Shown: positions 12,057-22,682 of the stretch, piece by piece | How the letters are laid out: each line of letters starts with the position of its first letter | How positions within the stretch are numbered: position 1 is the first letter of the stretch | From: Coprinus comatus | Lineage: Eukaryota > Basidiomycota > Agaricomycetes > Agaricales > Agaricaceae | Length of the DNA stretch: 64,000 nucleotides | Reading direction: 5' to 3' | NCBI GenBank assembly: GCA_034638255.1 | Contig: JAWPGT010000019.1 | Location: 310,001-374,000, forward strand | The notes under the pieces: generated by a model | The model's database searches: none | What the model was told of the DNA's origin: nothing | What the model saw: only the letters and a program-made list of their open reading frames with translations | Program-made: the position numbers and the translations under genes

Positions 12057-13658
12057 TTAACTCCTTCCCAGCCTCGAAACCCTAGGGATAGTGACCCTCA
12101 GCATGTCTTGTTGAAGTTGGTGGTTGGCTTGCATGTAGGGTGCCAGAACCTGTGCATGTTTCGTTAGGTATATGGCAAATGCTTCGCTTGCCCATCTTCC
12201 TTTGGCTTTCATTGCCTCTAACGGAACTCCTCTTAGAAGGTATTCCAAAGTTGCTCCAATCCGAATGCCATGGCCCAACTTTACTGGTAACGAGGCCTCC
12301 TTGGCTGCTTTAGCTATTACTTTGTTGAAGATGGGCTTGGTGAGGGGCCTGTACTGTCCATTGGTATGTCGATAGGTGAACAGATGACCTTCCATAGAGG
12401 GTTTGTTGATTACCATATGGTTCCTATAGGCGGCATCTGGGTCTGAAGGTCCGTTCTGTTTGCTCCAGTGGATGTCCTCCCCTGTAATAGGAGCTGCTTT
12501 GGTTGACGGAATATGGAATATGGTGGATGTGAGATTGTTGCGATCAGTCTCTTGTCTTACATCACTTGGCTTGACGTGTTTGGTTGGATCGAAGGCAGTG
12601 AGGGATGGGGTGGTTACTTCTCCAAGGCGTGCTGCTGCATAGAATGCTGTTGTCAGGCAAGCAAAAACAGCTGCATGTAATGGCGTGTTTAGGTCCAACT
12701 TGGTCCTTATCTCTGTGATGTATTGGACTGTGTAAGGATCTCGCTTTTGTTTCTTTGAGGACGCTGGTGCCTCCTTTTCTGCTGCCCGAATCAGAATCTC
12801 CATTTCAGCCTCCTTCATCACCCATTGCAAACGATGTACCAGATGCCATGCTCTGATACCACACACATAATTGTTGATCGTTCCTCCTGAATAAACTCCC
12901 GCTAGTGAGTATATGAAGGAAGCAATTAATTCGTGTGAAGCTGGTGCCCGTTTTTCCTCTTCAATATTTCTTGTGTCACAGAATACATGAAATGCCAGTA
13001 GTCCTGACCCATAAACTGCTGCCGTGGATACTCCATATGCTTTTACTAGAAACGCTTCGATAGACTCATCAACATGATCTATCTGTGCCATAGCATTTGT
13101 GGAGTTCTTCTCCTGCCTTGCACTTGAACTAGTTGATGGGGACCATTTTAGTAGTCGGTCTCTAGCTGGAACATGTGGACGTAATGTTGATGGTAGCGGT
13201 GTCAAATGCTTTGGGTAGGGTAATGTTGAGGTGACTGGTGTATCTGGTGTGTTGTCGTGTTGCCTCTGAATCTGAGTTAGAGGGTGTGATTCAGATGATG
13301 TGAGTGAGTCTGGTGAGAATGTCTTGGCTTTCTTTGATCGCCATGGATGTTGTTCATCTTCGAGCAGTGGGCTCACACGTTTCACCCTCAGCGAGCTTGT
13401 GATAGTACTGAAGCGCATTCTCCTGTTCTCTCTGCAACTCTCTTCTACTTCTTTTGGGGATTGGATGATTTTGTTTGCCTTGTTGTCTAGCGTGTTTCTC
13501 CAGGGAGTGTGTTGGGGCATTGAAGTCGACAAGGAAGGACTGGAATTCAATGGGTATATGGATTGGAGGAAGGAGTAAGCTGCTAGATCCATACTTTCCC
13601 CTTGAGGGGGCGTCTGCTGGGTTGTCCTTGCTTCGTACATAGCTGGAGTAAATACCAA
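12057..13658 (-). CDS. Tyrosine recombinase of the DIRS-like element
   Basis: A 533-aa ORF. The first 190 or so residues are low-complexity and overlap the RNase H end of the RT ORF in another frame, as in DIRS elements. The rest is a phage-integrase-type fold: an N-terminal SAM-like region (VDESIEAFLVKAYGVSTAAVYG..HVFCD) and a catalytic part. Catalytic residues visible are Arg in AARLGEV, His-x-x-Arg in LGHGIRIG, Trp in KGRW and the nucleophile Tyr in FAIYLTKH. The enzyme would join the circular cDNA intermediate to the target without duplication. The ORF looks intact. Confidence 0.88.
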   Translation of the reverse strand: MVFTPAMYEARTTQQTPPQGESMDLAAYSFLQSIYPLNSSPSLSTSMPQHTPWRNTLDNKANKIIQSPKEVEESCRENRRMRFSTITSSLRVKRVSPLLEDEQHPWRSKKAKTFSPDSLTSSESHPLTQIQRQHDNTPDTPVTSTLPYPKHLTPLPSTLRPHVPARDRLLKWSPSTSSSARQEKNSTNAMAQIDHVDESIEAFLVKAYGVSTAAVYGSGLLAFHVFCDTRNIEEEKRAPASHELIASFIYSLAGVYSGGTINNYVCGIRAWHLVHRLQWVMKEAEMEILIRAAEKEAPASSKKQKRDPYTVQYITEIRTKLDLNTPLHAAVFACLTTAFYAAARLGEVTTPSLTAFDPTKHVKPSDVRQETDRNNLTSTIFHIPSTKAAPITGEDIHWSKQNGPSDPDAAYRNHMVINKPSMEGHLFTYRHTNGQYRPLTKPIFNKVIAKAAKEASLPVKLGHGIRIGATLEYLLRGVPLEAMKAKGRWASEAFAIYLTKHAQVLAPYMQANHQLQQDMLRVTIPRVSRLGRS

Positions 13659-15585
13659 TGTTGGAGGTATATGTTAACTCAGCTGCTAGCTTGAAAACAC
13701 TGTTTACTTGCTGGTTGCGACTTCTGCCTTTCCACCATCCTTCAACCACCCCAATGTTATCGCCATAGACTTTGATGTGGTGGTCTTCTTGTTGGACCTG
13801 TTGTAGTCCTGACATTCTTCTAGATGTTGTGATTGAGGCAACCAGTAAGAAGAAACCGACTGCTTCAGCCCATCCAATGTCACGTCCTTGCTGTTTCCAA
13901 CCTGGGAGGAGTCTCCATGCCCTCCATCTTGTGCCGATGGTGATTCCGATACCAATCTCTGAGCTAGCGTCTGAGAAGGCTCCAATATCCCTAATATGTT
14001 CTGCTCCTGGGATTGGTCTTTCAATGCAAGTAGTTTCAAGAAGGTGTCGCCACCAGAGTATATCATTTGTTGTCGCAACTGAAGGGGTATGTGGAGTGAA
14101 TCGTCTGTCACCAAAAGTTCCCATGAACGTCTCTAGTGTGATTATGTAAGCCCGTCCTCGAGGTACTACTAACGTAGCATGTAAAAGCTTTCCGTGGAGC
14201 TTTTGGGTCTCTTCCAGAGTATGGGTGGGCTTGTCCAACCATTTGTTGACTTCATCCAGATACTTAAGTCTCTTTTTGGTAGGAATCGCTACCGTCTTTT
14301 TCTCAATGTCCCAGAGTAGACCAATAAATAGGACTTCTGTCGCAAATGGTGTATCTTTTTCCCTTTCCCATGGAATTCCTAACTCTTCTGATATCTCCTC
14401 AATATGTTCCATTGAGTATGCAAATTGGCTGTTCTTTGACTCTGATGACATTGATTGCAGTGGGAACATGCAATTTTCGTCAAACTCCTCCCTCTGCCCT
14501 ATTGCATCTGCTGCTCCTTTGAAGTATAACCTTCCTCCTTGATGTACTTCTCCTCCATTGCTTTGAATATGGGCTGCCCATTGTGATCTGTAGTTGTTGT
14601 ATTTTTCTAGATATTTCTTTCGCATGCGCAAAAATAGATGATCGTCTACCCATTTTGTAATGGGTCCAATGCCTTGTGCTCGCATTAGTTGTATTCCTGC
14701 ATCTGCTACCTTTCCATAGACCCCCGCCCCTGAAGCTAGACCAAATGCATTACATGTATCTATTGCGAATTGGTCCTCATCTATTCTCACAACCATTCCT
14801 GGCCACTGTGAAGTTTTTATCGGGACTGATCTATACGCTTCCTTGACGTCTCGTGTTGCTCCTTGTGAACCTGGTGGAAGTCTCTTAATCAACAAAGCTG
14901 TGATCGTAAAGGTACCCCATGTGCATGGGTAATTATCTGAGATAATGTGGCTATTAATTGAGGATAATGTCTCATTTGGGACGCTGGAGTTGAAACTGTT
15001 CAGATATGGGTGTGAGAAATTCTGAATTAATCGGAACTTCCCCACTCTCCCTGGCTTAGGAATTATGCTTAGAGGCGAAGTTTGGAATGGTCCTATCAAT
15101 TGCTCAAGTTCACATCTGCAGTAAGGGCCCAAATATCTCTGTTTATCAAATTCGTGTAACATTAAGGCCTGGAAAGCCTGGTGGTGTATAAGTATGGATG
15201 CATGATTACGAGGGGTATATGTAAGTTTTATTGCAGGGATACCTGCATCGAAGCCATTAAGGAGGGAGTCTGGAAGATCTGGGTATTTGCTAATGAGGCC
15301 TGTAGAATGAAGAAGTTGTCGCCATCGTTCTACAATGTAAGGAGTTGTGGTTAACTTAAGCTTTCTGTGCCTTTGGACAGCTTTGCGCATTGTGGGAGTG
15401 TTCTCCACATCCAGAGCATCGATGGCGTTGGGCATGGTCGGTTTGAGAACATCCATGGGGGGACTGCCAGTCTCGGCATAAGGAACCCATTCCATTTGTT
15501 GCAAGTAAGTGCTTCCCTTCTCTACGACATGCTGCTTTTGTTGCTCCATCCCACAAAACTTCTGCTGTACATCTTGAGATATCAT
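13354..15585 (-). CDS. Reverse transcriptase-RNase H of the DIRS-like element
   Basis: A 743-aa ORF. RT motifs appear in order: SPLSIIPKPGRVGKFRLIQN, GATRDVKEAYRSVPI, NAFGLASGAGVYGKVAD and the active-site box KWVDDHLFL (a W-V-D-D variant of YxDD). The thumb and connection contain LFIGLLWD, and the RNase H region has GAFSDASSEIGIG, KVYGDNIGVVEGWW and RSKDNPADAPSRG. The last motif is typical of the DIRS/RT-RH group (cd03714-like, recalled). The 5' end overlaps the Gag-like ORF and the 3' end overlaps the recombinase ORF. I see no adenine-methyltransferase domain, although some DIRS elements have one. The ORF looks intact. Confidence 0.9.
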   Translation of the reverse strand: MISQDVQQKFCGMEQQKQHVVEKGSTYLQQMEWVPYAETGSPPMDVLKPTMPNAIDALDVENTPTMRKAVQRHRKLKLTTTPYIVERWRQLLHSTGLISKYPDLPDSLLNGFDAGIPAIKLTYTPRNHASILIHHQAFQALMLHEFDKQRYLGPYCRCELEQLIGPFQTSPLSIIPKPGRVGKFRLIQNFSHPYLNSFNSSVPNETLSSINSHIISDNYPCTWGTFTITALLIKRLPPGSQGATRDVKEAYRSVPIKTSQWPGMVVRIDEDQFAIDTCNAFGLASGAGVYGKVADAGIQLMRAQGIGPITKWVDDHLFLRMRKKYLEKYNNYRSQWAAHIQSNGGEVHQGGRLYFKGAADAIGQREEFDENCMFPLQSMSSESKNSQFAYSMEHIEEISEELGIPWEREKDTPFATEVLFIGLLWDIEKKTVAIPTKKRLKYLDEVNKWLDKPTHTLEETQKLHGKLLHATLVVPRGRAYIITLETFMGTFGDRRFTPHTPSVATTNDILWWRHLLETTCIERPIPGAEHIRDIGAFSDASSEIGIGITIGTRWRAWRLLPGWKQQGRDIGWAEAVGFFLLVASITTSRRMSGLQQVQQEDHHIKVYGDNIGVVEGWWKGRSRNQQVNSVFKLAAELTYTSNIGIYSSYVRSKDNPADAPSRGKYGSSSLLLPPIHIPIEFQSFLVDFNAPTHSLEKHARQQGKQNHPIPKRSRRELQREQENALQYYHKLAEGETCEPTARR

Positions 15586-16949
15586 GAGGGTGTCTACCCA
15601 GACAGACTGCGCAGGCTGAGAGTATGCGTGTGGGAGCTTCGTGGGGACGAAAAGAATTTACTCTTCTCTTCTTGTATGGAGGCGGTGCTGAATCGGTGCT
15701 CCCTGGCTGGTCAGCACTTGGATGTGTATATGGGGTTGGGAGAATGGATGATTTTCTCTGTTGCATCGACTCTCTGCCTGGTATATTGTTTGCACCTCCA
15801 CTACTTCCTGGCACTTGTCTTTCATGCCAGCTATCAATACTGCTCCCGCCCCAGTCATAATGGATGCCAGCGATGTAGGAGGAGGTGGTGCATTGAGTCA
15901 TAGTACATGTGCATGGTGCAGTGTGGCATGATTGTGACAGTTGTCAAATGCGAGGTGGCATGTAGCATGTTGCATTGGATGAAGCAGATAGAAGAAAACA
16001 CACCATGGTTCGTTCAAGGAGAAAACAATGTAGATTTTAGCCTATATTCCCATTTTAAGATAGGGAGAAAGAAAACGTACGAGTTTACTGCACGGTCTTG
16101 GTTCTCAAAACGCACTTTCCAATGAAGTTCCTTGAGCTTCTCCTCATTGATAGTCGCAATGTTAAACACCTTCTGGGTGGGTCCAACAAGTCTCTTGTGC
16201 CATTCTCTGCGTACTTGTGCTTGATAGATGCGTACTGCCTGGTCTCCCAAAGGTTCGTCACGTGTATCGTGTATCCCTAGCTTGTAAAAGAATGCTGCAA
16301 GGGAGTCTCGTAACTCATCTGGCCAACCTAATTCCTTCATGTGTCTGATCATGACCGGATGAGCGAGTAGTATCTGATTCCAAATGAGAGCTTCATCTGG
16401 TACCACATTCCTCGAGGCCGATACCGAGTCAATTGGACGGAGTGAAATCATGGAGTTGTGTTGGGTGAGTGCTAAGGTTCCTTCGTTGGCCGAGAACTGG
16501 TTAAGTGATGCATCTTCACATCCTGCTTTCGTGAAGTACCACAACTCTACAAATTCATAATTCTTGAGTTTCTTTAGGGCATAACTCGAAGGGGGGGAGA
16601 GGGTCTTCATTTCCACTGTGAGGTCCATTTCAATCTCATTGACTTTTCGTTTTGTTGCCAGACGTGGTGAGGCCAGTGGCGGTGGTGATGGATCCCTGTG
16701 GGCTACTCCCTGCTCCGCAACCCCTTCTGTTGCATCCGGAACACGTGGATGCTCAGGCGCTGGCTCTTGCTGCTGCTGATCCCATAATCTCCTTCTCTCT
16801 TCGTTCTATTCCTTCCATGTATCTACCAGTTGCTGGATGGCTTCCTCCTCTGAGCCTTGTCGAGCTGCCGCCATTGCTCTGCGTGCATTGAGAAAAATGT
16901 CTGCTGCGAAGTCTGGTTGCACTTCGAGTGCTGGGTCAAAGAGTAACAT
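15356..16949 (-). pseudogene. Gag-like protein of the DIRS-like element
   Basis: This reads from ATG at 16949 (MLLFDPALEVQPDFAADIF). An in-frame TAG lies at 16806-16808, probably CAG mutated by one C-to-T change. The main body (about 16014-16628) has SYALKKLKNYEFVELWYFT and EALIWNQILLAHP..MIRHMKELGWP. An intron with donor near 16082 and acceptor near 15840 joins it in frame to IDSWHERQVPGSS. The C-terminal part has cysteine clusters C-x2-C..H..C and a CCHC-like CSGCGEHSHNAQSC, expected to bind nucleic acid. The end overlaps the RT ORF. Nucleocapsid-like function is inferred from position and zinc knuckle. Confidence 0.65.
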
Positions 16950-19900
16950 TATTCGTCCTTGTTGCCAGCTGTAGCGTGTCGAGACCGTATCCTAGTAGCG
17001 AGCGTGAAAATCCTTAGAGTTAAAACAAAAGATAGTGTGGAAGACGATGTGCGGGAGGCCACGGTCGCGAGTACGTGCAGAGGTGGTAAGGAAGAGAGAG
17101 GTAACCTGCCGTGTGACCGTGACGACCGGTGTTACAAAGACCAAACTCTACGAGTGGTCGCTCCTACGTCGCTCGTCGTAGACTAATAATTAATAAATAT
17201 TTTTAAGTGGAATCATATGATATTATACTTACTTGCCAAGATAGATTCCAGGCGACGGACCAACGGGTACCACCCACCAACTATCTTCATCTGGGATATT
17301 GATGGCAGGGCGGGGAGGATAGGGAGAAATGTTATGTGCCCTCGAGCCAATGTGCCGGATATGTCCATTGCAATAGAACTCCAGAAACATCCTACAGGCG
17401 TTAAGACATGAAGCACTGATTATCTCCCCAGTACTGGGACAAACATAGGGTTTGTCATTGGGTCCTTCTTCACACCTGTGAACAGCTGAACGGGGGGATC
17501 CTCGAGGAAGAATTCCAATGTTTTGTTTTGCAGTAGTACTTCATTACCAAATATGAGAGATGAAAATAATAGTATGATTGTAAAATGACGTACATTCCGC
17601 AGTAGATACCAGGCATGCGGCCAACAGGAACTACCCAATATGCTGTCAAATCTTCTAGATCCTCATTCGAAGATGATGAAGTACTGACAGGCAATGCCCT
17701 TGGAGGATCATTGTTGACTTTGATAGTGGGGACAGTGGGGGAAGGAGGTGGAGTATCAGTGAAAGGGCTTGGCAAAGGTGGCAAAACATGTCTAGCTTTA
17801 CCAATAGCCTTTGAGGACAGCAGGGTTGCCAATGGCGTTATGGAAGAAGTAGCCGCACTGCTAGAAGTACCTTTCCTCTCCTTGTATGGCAGAGGTTTTT
17901 GTGAAGGTTGAGGTGTTTTTGGAGTACCAGGAGTCTCCCCACAGCGTGCAGAACATTGAAGTTGGTGTCTTTGGACGACTTCGCAAGGTGTCCTCGGAGG
18001 AGTGGTGAAAAGGGGATGGCTGAATGGGAATGAAATGCCAATGAGGTTTTCGGCCTCAGCTTGATGATATGCATGTTCGGTGTCTTCAAGTGTGTGGTAT
18101 CCAATGAAGCGGGAGGTCTTTTTCAAAGTGTAGTCCTTGCAATGACTCCTGGATTGTAGTGCGTACATACAGTTGTCAGAACAGTGAGGCAATACAGCAA
18201 CATAAACTCACCAAATAGAGAAAATACCAGTGCAGTCTCCAGTAAACACAACATAAGCCTCCTTGTGCCAGCAAATACATTTTGAAGGAGGATCAGAAGT
18301 GGTTTCTGATACCTGGGAGCTAGCAGGAGTACTTGTGGCCAGGAGAGAATGACCTGAAGCACCAGGAACGGGAGAGAACGTCTGGTAACCTCCCCTATCT
18401 TCCTCTTCCAACTCAGCAATGAGTTCGCATTGGGTCAAGAACATACTTTCATACTCAGAGACTGACAAACAAAAACAGGAGTGGGAATCAGGGTATACCA
18501 CAGGATCTGAGAATCCACGTACCAGAAGAATTGTTGTCTTGCCCCATGGTAGGTGCTGTAGAATGGTTTTGAGTGGTTCACATAAAGTTGATTTTGTTGT
18601 AGACGCACTGTTATCATTTGATTCGAGCTTCACATGAATAGCCGGGGAGGATTCATGGTGGACATTTGATCTCTTCATGCTGGTAGAAGGTAAAGAGCGG
18701 TGAAGGCACAATGGAAACCATTTCAGAGTAACATGGTTCTTAGAGTTTGAGTTGGAACGTCACACCTTCCAATAGTGGATGGGCGGGAACAAAGAAGAGA
18801 CACAAACAAGGTTGACACTACACATAAACAACACGTCTTTGCTGCCTCTGCCATTTCTCAAGCATTTTTTCATTGCCTTCGTTACCACTCTTTCAAGCAT
18901 GATGGTAATAAATACATGCGATTGGGGGGATTTCTCCACCACACCATGTCCACTTCCCAAACTCCACAGCCACTTGTTGGTGATGAAACGCATCCACTGC
19001 GAAATCCCCAAAACCCTGTCCAAACTTTACAACACCATGTCCATGTACCTTTGACTATATATGAAAAAGCTGCACTCTCCAACAAAGCTCAGAAACAACA
19101 AGAGAACAAAGCACACATCTTCACAAAAATCCAACAAATCCACAACGAAACTGCTGCCTGTATCGCAGAAATAACCAAAGAGCATAACTATAGTTCTAAG
19201 AAGATACACGAGGCCGTTTATCATGCATCAACCTACAAGAAGCCATGTCCTCCAACTGACTGGAATGGTCAAGTCAGTATGTGGTTTGACAAAATCAATA
19301 CCGGTAAGATTACTCTTTATTTTATGTACAATACAAACTTTACTCACACATACCCGTAGAATGAGCCATTCAAGGCAAACCCCCAAAGCGTCTGAAACAG
19401 ATACACAAAAAAGTTTTGAAGCACCAACAAAGGCATGGCAAGCCCACTCGGGAGGAGAGCAAAATGTACAAGGAATACATTTGCAAAAAGAGGGATTTGA
19501 AGGCTAACAGTTCTCAACCTACCAATCGAAGTGCTGCTCAAGACATTCATTTTATTGCTAATCGTGTAACAACTGAGGTGAGAGACTAGAAAACAAACTC
19601 GAGCAATACCAACGCTAATGACATACTAGCTTAAAAGGCTCACAAACAGGACAGGTGCCAGATGCTTTGTGGGTTTCGCCCGAGGTCACTTAAACAACAA
19701 TTTCCCTCCAACTGTTTTTGAGACAAGGAATGCGGATGGGTTCTTACAAAAAGGCCTGGGGTACCACTGTGATGATGTTGGTGCTCGGTTGGAGTGCTGG
19801 GGACCTGGTAAAAATGAAGGTAAACATTTTATCCTTCATCGCATATCACGACTCAAATCTTTTGTATAGGCGCAGCTAGAAGTACAAAAGGCTTGCGGAA

Positions 19901-20495
19901 GGAATGTGCCTCATTAATCATTGAGGGTCTACGTACATCCATTCAACTCTTATACATATATTAACACTATGCTAACTCCTTTTCTCAACAGGTGAAATGA
20001 CCAGAATCAATAATATGGCGATGAACTATCGAAACTACCACACGCAAATCATTTCTAGGTACCATGTCCAACTTCTTGGCTGGCCTAAGGACATCCCATT
20101 CTCTAATCCCTCCGATTTCTCCACTGTTGATCAACTGCACAAGTTGCGCGATGCATTAGTAGCCCACACCTACTACTGGTCTGTAATGTCACAAGAGGAT
20201 ATTCGAGATCATGAAGAGGAAATGGATAGACTTCAGGATGAGGGTACACAAGTAGGAGTACCTCGAAAGCAGAGATTGGATAAGAATACAAAGAGGAAGC
20301 GGAGAGGCAATGCAGCAAAGAAGCAGAGAGGCAACGCCTACAAGAATGCAGCAAAGCAGATGCCCTTGAACACTTTCAAGAGCTCTGAATTTGTTGATTC
20401 AGGGATGGAAAGCAATGACTCAAACTCGGATGCAGGCTCGGATGCTGAGACTGGTGATGACACTCCTCATACCATGGTCTCGCCACCTTCTCCTA

Positions 20496-22100
20496 CAGTA
20501 AGGGACAAAACCGTTCCAATGTTTTGAAGTACTGACAAGATTGCTTTATATCTCAGAAACTACATAGTCTACTCACTTGTGAATTTAATTGTAGATAGCC
20601 TAATCTGTTGTCCATTGGTTTCCAAAGTCTCATTACATAAGCTGGAAATATGTGGGAGATATGAATTAATTATTATTTTATACTCATTGGAACGGTTTTG
20701 TCCCTCTCAGTTCTGGAACACATGACTTCGTTTATTACATCCAAATAAATCCAAATAAAATCACATGACCATTCCACATAATGTATAAGTAGGTGTACTG
20801 ATTCCCTGGCATACAACAAACCCCCCACTATACTTCTATTATTACATGCACACTCTTTCTTCTACTCAAATCAACCAAGTTCTTTCCTATCTGGATAAAG
20901 GCAATTCTGCTCATCAAATTGCTTCTATGACTGGTTTGGGACTTGGTACTATCTCTAGACTTCGTTCCAAACACAGATCTACCCTTTCTAAATCTGTTGG
21001 TGGTCATCCATCTAAGCTTTCTTCCTCTGATATCCATTATGTTGTCTGCCTTATTACATCTTGCAAAGCTGATAATGCATCTCAAGTCATCAAATTACTC
21101 CAAAATGTTGTTGCCCAACCTATATCAACCAAAACAGTTCGAAGGGGACTCAAAAGTGTTGGAATGAAAGCTGTAGTGAAGCAGAAAAGACCTAAACTCA
21201 ATATAATTCATAGGAGGAAAAGGTTGGAATGGGCAGAGAGACATGCTGATTGGACATTGGAGGATTGGAAAAGGGTAATTTGGACAGATGAGTCTAAAAT
21301 CAATCGGTTTGGGTCAGATGGAAGGGTTTGGGTATGGAAAAAGGCAGGAGAGAAGTTGAATAATAGGCTGGTAGAAGAAACAGTAAATTTTGGTGGAGGA
21401 AATCTTATGATCTGGGGTTGTATGCTGTGGGAAGGGGTTGGATATGCTACTAGAATTGAAGGCAAGATGGATGCTGACCTATATGTTCAAATTTTGGAGG
21501 ATGAACTGCAGCAGAGCATTGAGTATTATGGCAAGAATGTGGAGGATATGGTGTTTCAACAGGACAATGACCCCAAACACAAGAGTAAAAAGGCAACAAA
21601 ATGGCTTGAAGAGTCTGGATTAGAGATCATGGTATGGCCCCCACAATCACCAGATCTTAATCCCATAGAACATCTTTGGAATCATCTCAAAATAAAGCTA
21701 GGAGAGTATGATTCTCCTCCTAATAGTATTCATACTCTATGGGAAAGGGTACAAAAAGAATGGAATGACATAAAGCCAGAAGTATGTCAGAATTTGATAG
21801 AGAGTATGCCTAGAAGGGTTCAGGCAGTTTTAGAGGCTAAGGGAGCCTATACCAAGTATTAGAATACCTATTTTGTATATAATTTTTGAGAGGGACAAAA
21901 CTGTTCCAATGAGTATAAAATAATAATTAATTCATATCTCCCACACATTTCTAGCTTACATAATGAGACTTTGGAAACCAATGGACAACAGATTAGGCTA
22001 TCTACAATTAAATTCACAAGTGAGTAGACTATGTAGTTTCTGAGATATAAAGCAATCTTGTCAGTACTTCAAAACATTGGAATGGTTTTGTCCCTTACTG
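20496..22100 (+). mobile_element. Tc1/mariner-type transposon with 214-bp TIRs
   Basis: A 1605-bp element inserted at TA (20494-20495 and 22101-22102). The termini are CAGTAAGGGACAAAACCG and its reverse complement. The TIRs are about 214 bp (20496-20709 and 21887-22100). Each TIR carries the end motif GGGACAAAAC at its outer edge and again, inverted, at its inner edge. Removal with one TA restores the GWP frame (..SPPSP then MSTDIQ..), which fixes the ends here rather than 5 bp further in. High TIR identity and an intact transposase suggest a recent arrival. Confidence 0.93.
20846..21862 (+). CDS. Tc1-family DD34E transposase
   Basis: A 338-aa single-exon protein. The N-terminal half has paired helix-turn-helix DNA-binding regions (about residues 5-45 and 55-115), with a GRPR-like GGHPSKLS linker. 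The catalytic DDE triad is visible: D148 in WTDESKI, D240 in FQQDNDPKH and E275 in LNPIEHLW. The spacing between the last two is 34 residues, the Tc1 signature. The enzyme excises and reinserts the element at TA dinucleotides. The ORF is full length and lacks disabling changes, so it may be active. It lies centrally between the long TIRs. Confidence 0.95.
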   Translation: MHTLSSTQINQVLSYLDKGNSAHQIASMTGLGLGTISRLRSKHRSTLSKSVGGHPSKLSSSDIHYVVCLITSCKADNASQVIKLLQNVVAQPISTKTVRRGLKSVGMKAVVKQKRPKLNIIHRRKRLEWAERHADWTLEDWKRVIWTDESKINRFGSDGRVWVWKKAGEKLNNRLVEETVNFGGGNLMIWGCMLWEGVGYATRIEGKMDADLYVQILEDELQQSIEYYGKNVEDMVFQQDNDPKHKSKKATKWLEESGLEIMVWPPQSPDLNPIEHLWNHLKIKLGEYDSPPNSIHTLWERVQKEWNDIKPEVCQNLIESMPRRVQAVLEAKGAYTKY

Positions 22101-22443
22101 TATGTCAACTGATATCCAACTCCCTGTCGTCCCTGACATCCCTTCTGTTTCCAGTCCCACGGATGCTTCTGATGCATCTCTTGCTACTGCTTTGGGTGCA
22201 TTCTCCTTTGACAATAACACTGCTGGCTTCTCGTCTTACATGCCAGCTTCTAGTCCATCCCCATTTCTTACAACACCCTCATATATGGCCCCTTCTTATG
22301 TCATGCCTCCATCACCATTTCTTGCTCCCAGTCCTGTCTCATATGGACCTCACAGCCATCCGAGTCAGTCTTATCTGTCTCCTCATGCATCTTACACGTC
22401 TCCTCATGTATCTTACACGTCTCCTCATGTATCTTACACATCT

Positions 22444-22682
22444 TGTTAAAATAAGAGCGTAGTGTGTTATACATGGGTAGGTACGACTCTGGACTTACTG
22501 AGGGTGGTGGTTGTTAGTATAGAAGGAACTGAAGTATATAATGCAATAGTACAAACTTATATACATAACTACAGTGGTCCGTGCGAGAATATACTAGGTC
22601 ACATGATAGGGATCATGAAGATATATTCGTCAAGCGTGATGCCATATGAGAATGTCATTGTAGAACTAATAATAGTTCAACA
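22444..22682 (-). repeat. Copia 3' LTR
   Basis: A 239-bp repeat, TG..CA bounded, identical to 29471-29709 except at one position. It is the 3' LTR because coding runs right to left. Confidence 0.94.

Larger units (their letters stand above)
12057..16949 (-). mobile_element. DIRS-like (tyrosine-recombinase) retroelement core
   Basis: Three minus-strand ORFs in overlapping frames encode a Gag-like protein with zinc knuckle (15356-16949), RT plus RNase H (13354-15585) and a tyrosine recombinase (12057-13658). An RT partnered with a tyrosine recombinase instead of a DDE integrase defines the DIRS order. The exact ends are not defined: no clear inverted or split direct repeats were found by eye, and such elements do not make target duplications. 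It lies within the viroplasmin-module gene, since coding of that gene is present on both sides (11603-11730 and 17250 onward). Confidence 0.85.
11603..18678 (-). pseudogene. Viroplasmin-module (RNase H1-N-like) protein split by a DIRS-like element
   Basis: The start at 18678 reads MKRSNVHHESSPAIHV. Three modules follow. Module A is KEAYVVFTGDCTGIFSIW, then TSRFIGYHTLEDTEHAYHQAE after an intron. A Pro/Ser/Thr linker follows. Module B is AYWVVPVGRMPGIYCGM, then SASCLNACRMFLEFYCNGHI. Module C starts WWVVPVGPSPGIYLGK near 17250-17300. The end of module C is more than 5 kb away, at 11603-11730 (GAIGNLVKCCSEDDAIMVF..GHIQEEDD, stop at 11603), because the DIRS-like element at 12057-16949 sits between. 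The pattern is the caulimovirus viroplasmin/RNase H1 N-terminal domain (PF01693), which in RNase H1 binds RNA-DNA hybrids. No RNase H catalytic domain is seen. The gene is divergent from the GWP gene starting 267 bp away, so a shared promoter is likely. Its job in the element is unknown; hybrid or DNA binding is inference. Confidence 0.6.

Noticed and set aside
15367..15903. 178-codon plus-strand open frame
   Set aside because: It is antisense to the zinc-knuckle Gag and the RT start of the DIRS-like element.
20501..22095. Tc1 borders placed at AGGGACAAAA with TA at 20499-20500
   Set aside because: The inverted repeat extends five more bases (CAGTA), and only the wider borders (20496-22100, TA at 20494) restore the host reading frame.
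22380..22443. CRISPR-like or tandem array
   Set aside because: The 21-bp units encode the Ser/Pro/His/Tyr repeat of the GWP protein and have no spacers.
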